Positions 57,726 to 64,000 of a stretch of DNA of 64,000 nt are shown here, piece by piece; positions within the stretch are counted from its first letter, which is position 1; the number at the start of each line of letters is the position of its first letter. The translations under genes and the position numbers were made by a program. Source of the stretch: Pseudomonas sp. JM0905a. Lineage in GTDB: Bacteria; Pseudomonadota; Gammaproteobacteria; Pseudomonadales; Pseudomonadaceae. The stretch is from NCBI RefSeq assembly GCF_014700075.1, contig NZ_JACXBU010000002.1, positions 310,001 through 374,000 on the forward strand, read 5' to 3'. The notes below the pieces were generated by a model, which did not search any database, was not told the DNA's origin, and saw nothing but the letters and a program-made list of their open reading frames with translations.

Positions 57726-58929
57726 TGCGTGCCAGCCTCCGCTTGATATTGGCCTGGACGACGAAATGGTCGATCAGCGGCGCGAACAGGTTGGCGAAAA
57801 GGATCGCCAGCATCATGCCTTCCGGGAAGGCCGGATTGACCACGCGGATCAGCACCACCATCAGGCCGATCAGCGCGCCGAACAGCCATTTGCCGGTGTT
57901 GGTCATGGAGGCGGAAACCGGGTCGGTGGCCATGAACATCATGCCGAAGGCGAAGCCGCCCAGAACCAGGTGCCAGTACCAGGGCATGGCGAACATCGGA
58001 TTGGTGTCCGAACCGATGGCGTTGAACAGCCAACTGGTGGCGATCATGCCGAGCATCACGCCGGCGACGATGCGCCAGGCTGCGATACGGGTGACCAGCA
58101 GCACACCGCCACCGATCAGGATGGCCAGGGTGCTGGTTTCGCCGATGGAGCCCTGGATAGTGCCGAGGAAAGCGTCCATCCAGCTGATGCCGTGGCCGAC
58201 GATATTCTCAACACCACCTGCAGCCCCCAGGCTCAGGGACGTGGCGCCGGCGAAACCGTCTACCGCGGTCCACACCTCGTCCCCGGAAATCTGTGCCGGA
58301 TAGGCGAAGAAGAGGAAGGCGCGGCCGGCCAGTGCCGGGTTGAGGAAGTTCTTGCCGGTGCCGCCGAAGACTTCCTTGCCCAGCACCACGCCGAAGCTGA
58401 TGCCCAGCGCCACCTGCCAGAGCGGGATGCTCGGGGGCAGGGTCAGGGCGAAGAGCACGGAGGTGACGAAGAAGCCTTCGTTCACTTCATGCCGGCGAAT
58501 GGAGGCGAACAGCACTTCCCAGAAGCCGCCGACGATGAAGGTCACGGCGTAGATGGGCAGGAACCAGGCGGCACCCTGGATGAAGTTGTCCCACAGGCTG
58601 TTCGGGTCGAAACCAGCCAGCGAACCGATCAGGGCGAAACGCCAGCCCTCCTGGGCCGCCAGCAGCTCGGGGCTCTGCGCGAATACCAGGTTGGCCTGGT
58701 AGCCGACGTTCCACATGCCGAAGAACATGGCCGGGAAGGTGCAGAGCCAGACGGTGATCATCATGCGCTTGAGGTCGATGCCGTCGCGCACATGGGCCGT
58801 GGTCCGGGTCACGTTGGCGGGGCGATAGAAGAAGGTATCCACTGCCTCGTACAGCGCGTACCACTTCTCATAGCGACCGCCCTGCTCGAAGTTGTGCTCG
58901 ATACGGTCGAGGAATTTTCTAAGGCCCAT
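57718..58929 (-). CDS. nqrB: Na+-NQR subunit B (FMN-carrying membrane subunit)
   Basis: NqrB is the core Na+-translocating subunit, 403 aa with about ten transmembrane segments. The covalent FMN Thr230 is in [11 protein letters not shown]. Conserved blocks include [36 protein letters not shown] and the terminal GTGN-type basic end. It starts one base after the nqrA stop, so it is read directly after nqrA. Confidence 0.97.
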   Translation of the reverse strand: MGLRKFLDRIEHNFEQGGRYEKWYALYEAVDTFFYRPANVTRTTAHVRDGIDLKRMMITVWLCTFPAMFFGMWNVGYQANLVFAQSPELLAAQEGWRFALIGSLAGFDPNSLWDNFIQGAAWFLPIYAVTFIVGGFWEVLFASIRRHEVNEGFFVTSVLFALTLPPSIPLWQVALGISFGVVLGKEVFGGTGKNFLNPALAGRAFLFFAYPAQISGDEVWTAVDGFAGATSLSLGAAGGVENIVGHGISWMDAFLGTIQGSIGETSTLAILIGGGVLLVTRIAAWRIVAGVMLGMIATSWLFNAIGSDTNPMFAMPWYWHLVLGGFAFGMMFMATDPVSASMTNTGKWLFGALIGLMVVLIRVVNPAFPEGMMLAILFANLFAPLIDHFVVQANIKRRLARNG

Positions 58930-58930
58930 C

Positions 58931-60427
<1,497 letters not shown>

Positions 60428-60499
60428 TCAGGAACTTAGGAAAAATCAGGCAACAAGGCGTCCGCTGCTGAACGAAGGGTCATCACCACGCCCCAATCA

Positions 60500-60526
60500 A
60501 AAACGGGAGCCAGAGGCTCCCGTTTT
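60500..60526 (-). terminator. Intrinsic terminator of aroP
   Basis: AAAACGGGAGCC (60500-60511) pairs with GGCTCCCGTTTT (60515-60526) around AGA. On the minus strand it lies 18 bases past the aroP stop. A terminator with nearly the same stem lies at 61992-62021 on the other side of aroP. Confidence 0.87.
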
Positions 60527-60543
60527 CTTGTCCGCAATGGGCT

Positions 60544-61941
60544 TCAGTGGGCGGTCGCGCGTGCCGCAGAACGCTTGAAGTAGTAGCAGACGCCGATCAG
60601 GGCCAGCCAGAAGGGAATGGCATAGACCGAGACGTTGATGCCCGGAATCATCAGCATCACGCCAAGGATCAGCGCCACGAACGCCAGGCACAGATAGTTG
60701 CCAAGCGGGTACCAGAGCGCCTTGAAGGAAGGCTCGATACCTTGGGCAACCATGCTTTTGCGGAACTTCAGGTGGGACAGACTGATCATCGCCCAGTTGA
60801 TCACCAAGGCCGCTACCACCAGCGCCATCAGCAGTTCCAGGGCCTTCTGCGGCGCAAGGTAGTTCACGACCACGCAGAGGAAGGTGATCAGTGCAGAGAG
60901 GCCAATGGCAAGTACCGGCACGCCACGGTCATCCACCTTCATCAGGGCCTTGGGCGCATCTCCCTGCTCGGCCAGACCGTAGAGCATGCGACTGTTGGCA
61001 TAGACACCGCTGTTGTAGACCGACAGCGCTGCGGTCAATACCACGAAGTTCAGGATATGGGCCGCAGCATCGCTGCCAATCAGCGAGAAAATCTGCACGA
61101 AGGGGCTACCGCTGTAGGGATCGCCCGCAGCGTTCAGGGTTTCCAGCAGCCTGTCCCAGGGATAGAGCATCAGCAGCACACTGAGGGCACCGATGTAGAA
61201 GATCAGGATGCGGTAGATGACCTGGTTGACGGCCTTGGGAATTACCTTCTTCGGCTCGCTGGCTTCAGCAGCAGTAATGCCGATCAACTCCAGGCCACCG
61301 AAGGAGAACATGATGATGGCCAGCACCATCACCAGGCCTTCCAGGCCATTGGGGAAGAAACCGCCATGGCTCCAGAGGTTGCTCACCGCCGCCTGCTCGC
61401 CGCCCGTACCGCTGACCAGCAGGTAGATGCCCAGGATGATCATGCCGATGATGGCCACCACCTTGATCAGGGCGAACCAGAATTCAGCCTCACCGAAGAC
61501 CTTCACGTTGGCCAGGTTGATCAGGTTGATCAGCACGAAAAACACCGCCGCCGACACCCAGGTGGGAACCTCCGGCCACCAGAACTGGATGTACTTGCCC
61601 ACGGCTGTCAGCTCGGCCATGCCCACCAGGACGTACAGCACCCAGTAGTTCCAGCCGGAAAGGAAGCCCGCATAGCCGCCCCAGTATTTGTGGGCGAAGT
61701 GGCTGAAGGAGCCGGCCACGGGTTCTTCGACGATCATCTCGCCGAGCTGGCGCATGATCAGGAATGCGAAGAAGCCGGCAATGGCGTAGCCGAGAATCAT
61801 CGACGGCCCCGCCGACTTGAGCACCCCGGCCGAGCCCAGGAACAGGCCGGTACCGATGGCGCCGCCCAGCGCGATTAGCTGGATGTGACGGTTTTTCAGG
61901 CCCCTTTTGAGCGGCCCCTGGTGAAGGTGATGTCCTTCCAT
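60544..61941 (-). CDS. aroP: Aromatic amino acid permease (AroP-like, APC family)
   Basis: A 465-aa inner-membrane permease with about 12 transmembrane segments. The AAT-family signature is LKRGLKNRHIQLIALGGAIG followed by TGLFLGSAGVLKSAGPS; also typical are SFGGLELIGITAAEASEPKK and ALSVYNSGVYANSRMLYGLA. Members take up Phe, Tyr and Trp by proton symport; the close relatives PheP, GabP and ProY cannot be ruled out by eye. The ATG at 61941 has GGGGA 8 bases upstream. It is monocistronic between two near-identical terminators. The position next to nqrA matches aroP1 (PA3000) of PAO1. Confidence 0.85.
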   Translation of the reverse strand: MEGHHLHQGPLKRGLKNRHIQLIALGGAIGTGLFLGSAGVLKSAGPSMILGYAIAGFFAFLIMRQLGEMIVEEPVAGSFSHFAHKYWGGYAGFLSGWNYWVLYVLVGMAELTAVGKYIQFWWPEVPTWVSAAVFFVLINLINLANVKVFGEAEFWFALIKVVAIIGMIILGIYLLVSGTGGEQAAVSNLWSHGGFFPNGLEGLVMVLAIIMFSFGGLELIGITAAEASEPKKVIPKAVNQVIYRILIFYIGALSVLLMLYPWDRLLETLNAAGDPYSGSPFVQIFSLIGSDAAAHILNFVVLTAALSVYNSGVYANSRMLYGLAEQGDAPKALMKVDDRGVPVLAIGLSALITFLCVVVNYLAPQKALELLMALVVAALVINWAMISLSHLKFRKSMVAQGIEPSFKALWYPLGNYLCLAFVALILGVMLMIPGINVSVYAIPFWLALIGVCYYFKRSAARATAH

Positions 61942-61991
61942 CTGGGTAATCCCCAAGCGATTCTTGTTATCCGATTACAGACGTAAAAATG

Positions 61992-62021
61992 AAAAACGGG
62001 AGCCCGAGAGCTCCCGTTTTT
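61992..62021 (-). terminator. Intrinsic terminator of the GAPDH gene
   Basis: AAAAACGGGAGC (61992-62003) pairs with GCTCCCGTTTTT (62010-62021) around CCGAGA, 13 bases past the GAPDH stop on the minus strand. It is also positioned before aroP, so it isolates that gene. Confidence 0.87.
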
Positions 62022-62034
62022 CACAGGTCACAAC

Positions 62035-63483
62035 TTACTGAGGGAAGGACGGCGGGTTTACACCAGCCATGTCTTCCATCACGCGGACCACCTGGCAGCT
62101 GTAACCGAACTCGTTGTCGTACCAGACGTACAGGACAACGCGGTTGTCGTTGCAGATGGTGGCTTCGGCATCGACCACACCGGCGTGGCGGGAACCGACG
62201 AAGTCGGAGGACACCACTTCCTGGGAGGAGACGTAATCGATCTGCTTGTGCAGGTCCGAATGCATGGCCGCCTGGCGCAGGTACTCGTTGATCTCGTCGC
62301 GGCTGGTGGCCTTCTCCAGGTTCAGGTTCAGGATTGCCATGGAGACGTTCGGGGTCGGAACGCGGATAGCGTTGCCAGTCAGCTTGCCCTTCAGCACCGG
62401 CAGGGCCTTGGCGGCGGCGGTGGCGGCACCGGTCTCGGTGATCACCATGTTCAGCGGAGCGCTGCGGCCGCGACGGCTGCCCTTGTGGAAGTTGTCGATC
62501 AGGTTCTGGTCGTTGGTGTACGAGTGAACGGTTTCGACGTGGCCGTTGACGATGCCGAACTGATCGTTGACTGCCTTCAGCACCGGCACGATGGCGTTGG
62601 TGGTGCAGGAAGCGGCGGAGATGATCTTGTCGTCAGCGGTGATGTCGCCGTGGTTGATGCCGTGAACGATGTTCTTCAGCGCACCCTTGCCCGGAGCGGT
62701 CAGGACGACGCGGTCGATACCCGGGCACTTCAGGTGCTGGCCCAGGCCTTCGGCGTCACGCCATTTGCCGGTGTTGTCGACCAGCAGGGCGTTCTTGATG
62801 CCGTAGGCGGTGTAGTCGATCGAGGCCGGATCGTTGGAGTAGATCACCTGGATCAGGTTGCCGTTGGCGGTCAGGGTGTTGTTTTCTTCGTCGATGACAA
62901 TGGTGCCGTCGAACGGACCGTGTACGGAGTCACGGCGCAGCAGGCTGGCACGCTTGACCAGGTCGTTCTCGGCGCCCTTGCGGACGACGATGGCGCGCAG
63001 ACGCAGGCCGTCGCCACCACCGGTCTTCTCGATCAGGATGCGCGCCAGCAGGCGGCCGATGCGGCCGAAGCCGTACAGGACGACGTCGGTGCCTTCGCGG
63101 GCAGCGCCGTTCTGCTTGCCAACCACGTCGGCCAGTTCGTCCTTGGTGAACTGTTCGATGCTGCGGCCATTACCTTCGGCCTTGAACTTGGCAACCATCT
63201 TGCCCAGGTCCACGGAAGCGGCGCCCAGCTTGAGCTCGCTCATGGCCTTGAGGATCGGGAAGGTTTCGTGAACCGACAGCTCGGCTTCATCCGCGAGGCG
63301 GTGACGAGCAAAGCGGTGGGCCTTGAGGATGGCGATCACGGAGCGGTTGATCAGGCCACGGCCATAGATCGAAGTCACAACATTGTTGTTGCGATACAGC
63401 TGGCCAATCATCGGAATCATGGCTTCCGCGAGGGCTTCACGATCGATCCATTCACCGAGACACTGGTCGGGCTTCTGAGTCAC
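62035..63483 (-). CDS. Glyceraldehyde-3-phosphate dehydrogenase with N-terminal extension
   Basis: A GAPDH-fold protein of 482 aa, far longer than the usual 330-340. The GAPDH core begins at about residue 134 (VVLYGFGRIGRLLARIL) and the catalytic Cys is in IISAASCTTNAIVPVL. A roughly 130-residue helical extension precedes it. I chose the GTG at 63483 (TQKPDQCLGEWID follows) because GGAAGGT lies 7 bases upstream; an ATG at 63501 is without a ribosome site. It is the PA3001-type enzyme, distinct from the ordinary GapA. The true reaction (NAD+/NADP+ use, gluconeogenic direction, or other) is not shown by the sequence. It is divergent from mfd. Confidence 0.88.
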   Translation of the reverse strand: MTQKPDQCLGEWIDREALAEAMIPMIGQLYRNNNVVTSIYGRGLINRSVIAILKAHRFARHRLADEAELSVHETFPILKAMSELKLGAASVDLGKMVAKFKAEGNGRSIEQFTKDELADVVGKQNGAAREGTDVVLYGFGRIGRLLARILIEKTGGGDGLRLRAIVVRKGAENDLVKRASLLRRDSVHGPFDGTIVIDEENNTLTANGNLIQVIYSNDPASIDYTAYGIKNALLVDNTGKWRDAEGLGQHLKCPGIDRVVLTAPGKGALKNIVHGINHGDITADDKIISAASCTTNAIVPVLKAVNDQFGIVNGHVETVHSYTNDQNLIDNFHKGSRRGRSAPLNMVITETGAATAAAKALPVLKGKLTGNAIRVPTPNVSMAILNLNLEKATSRDEINEYLRQAAMHSDLHKQIDYVSSQEVVSSDFVGSRHAGVVDAEATICNDNRVVLYVWYDNEFGYSCQVVRVMEDMAGVNPPSFPQ

Positions 63484-63631
63484 GGGCAGTACCTTCCACA
63501 TGTAGGGGATGAAAAAAGGGGCTACATTATGACGGCGCACGCAGGCGCCGGCAATCAGCAGCAGGCCCAACACTGACATCCGCTAGTCGGGATAGTTACA
63601 ATCCGCCGATCTTTTTCCGACCGGAGCCACC

Positions 63632-64000
63632 TTGCCCGTGTCCGTACTGCGCCTTCCGCCTCTTCCCTCCACCGCCGGCAAGCAACATTGGGGCAACCTG
63701 CCCGGTGCCGCCCTGAGCCTGGCCATCGCCGAAGCCGCCAGCGCCGGCAAGCGTTTCACCCTGCTGCTGACCGCCGACAGTCAGACTGCCGAGCGCCTGG
63801 AGCAGGAACTGGGTTTCTTCGCCCCGGACCTGGACGTCCTGCATTTCCCCGACTGGGAAACCCTGCCCTACGACCTCTTTTCGCCGCACCAGGACATCAT
63901 TTCCCAGCGCGTCGACACCCTGTACCGGCTGCCCGAGGTCAAGCGCGGCGTGCTGGTGGTGCCCATCACCACCGCCCTGCACCGACTGGCGCCCACACGT
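63632..64000 (+). CDS. mfd: Transcription-repair coupling factor Mfd (N-terminus, partial)
   Basis: Mfd displaces stalled RNA polymerase and recruits UvrA. The window ends after 123 codons, all in the N-terminal UvrB-like region: AGKQHWGNLPGAALSLAIAE, VLHFPDWETLPYDLFSPHQD and IISQRVDTLYRLPE. The likely start is TTG at 63632, with GGAG 5 bases upstream; a GTG two codons later is less well spaced. The reading frame is unbroken to the right edge. It is divergent from the GAPDH gene. Confidence 0.93.
   Translation, partial: MPVSVLRLPPLPSTAGKQHWGNLPGAALSLAIAEAASAGKRFTLLLTADSQTAERLEQELGFFAPDLDVLHFPDWETLPYDLFSPHQDIISQRVDTLYRLPEVKRGVLVVPITTALHRLAPTR

Overview
The window is GC-rich, densely coding chromosomal DNA from a Pseudomonas. 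The gene content and order follow the core chromosome of the P. aeruginosa group. From memory of PAO1, positions 1-38603 match the PA1611-PA1574 block (hybrid kinase, fabAB, chemotaxis transducer, htpG, braB, suc/lpd/sdh, gltA, START protein, 3'-5' exonuclease, ppnP). Positions 38708-64000 match the PA2977-PA3002 block (murB, kdsB, lpxK, exbBD, comEC, lolCDE, PilZ protein, sthA, nqrA-F, aroP, gapdh, mfd). I could not run an alignment, so the genus is well supported and the species is not.

Layout. 1-4.2 kb: receiver end of a hybrid kinase, the fabA-fabB unsaturated fatty acid pair and a chemoreceptor. 4.2-13.7 kb: accessory-type genes, comprising a probable methanethiol methyltransferase (mddA), a PAS/GAF hybrid kinase with an OmpR-type regulator, a DUF3859 protein, an exported amidohydrolase, an OsmC protein, a pirin, an intergenic repeat cluster and two tandem dienelactone hydrolases. 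13.8-21 kb: htpG with a near-consensus heat-shock promoter, an uncharacterised membrane protein, two coupled thioesterases, a small lipoprotein, MAPEG and DUF599 membrane proteins, and the branched-chain amino acid carrier. 21.3-34.3 kb: a complete TCA segment, sdhCDAB-sucAB-lpdG-sucCD on the minus strand, with gltA divergent on the plus strand. 34.4-38.6 kb: small genes including an orphan domain resembling the N-terminus of GH31 glycosidases.

38.7-49.5 kb is an envelope block. murB (peptidoglycan), kdsB and lpxK (lipopolysaccharide), an ExbB/ExbD motor pair and lolCDE (lipoprotein export) lie with a small phosphatase and comEC, mostly in overlapping minus-strand genes. 49.7-51.3 kb is a short plus-strand operon (PilZ, small exported protein, GDPD). 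51.6-60.3 kb is redox energy metabolism: the six-gene Na+-translocating NADH:quinone reductase operon with its maturation genes apbE and nqrM, followed by the soluble transhydrogenase sthA. The window ends with aroP, an N-terminally extended GAPDH and the start of mfd.

Together the genes cover central carbon oxidation (gltA, sdh, suc, lpdG) feeding NADH to Nqr and SthA, plus envelope precursor synthesis and lipoprotein sorting. I found no rRNA, tRNA, CRISPR array, transposase, prophage or recognisable defence system. The points most worth a second look are regulatory (heat-shock promoter, back-to-back sdh/gltA promoters, hairpins between the TCA cistrons, repeat-derived intergenic structures), the orphan GH31-like domain, the kinase/regulator pair, and a probable synteny breakpoint between ppnP and murB. 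I do not see a convincing new multi-gene system.
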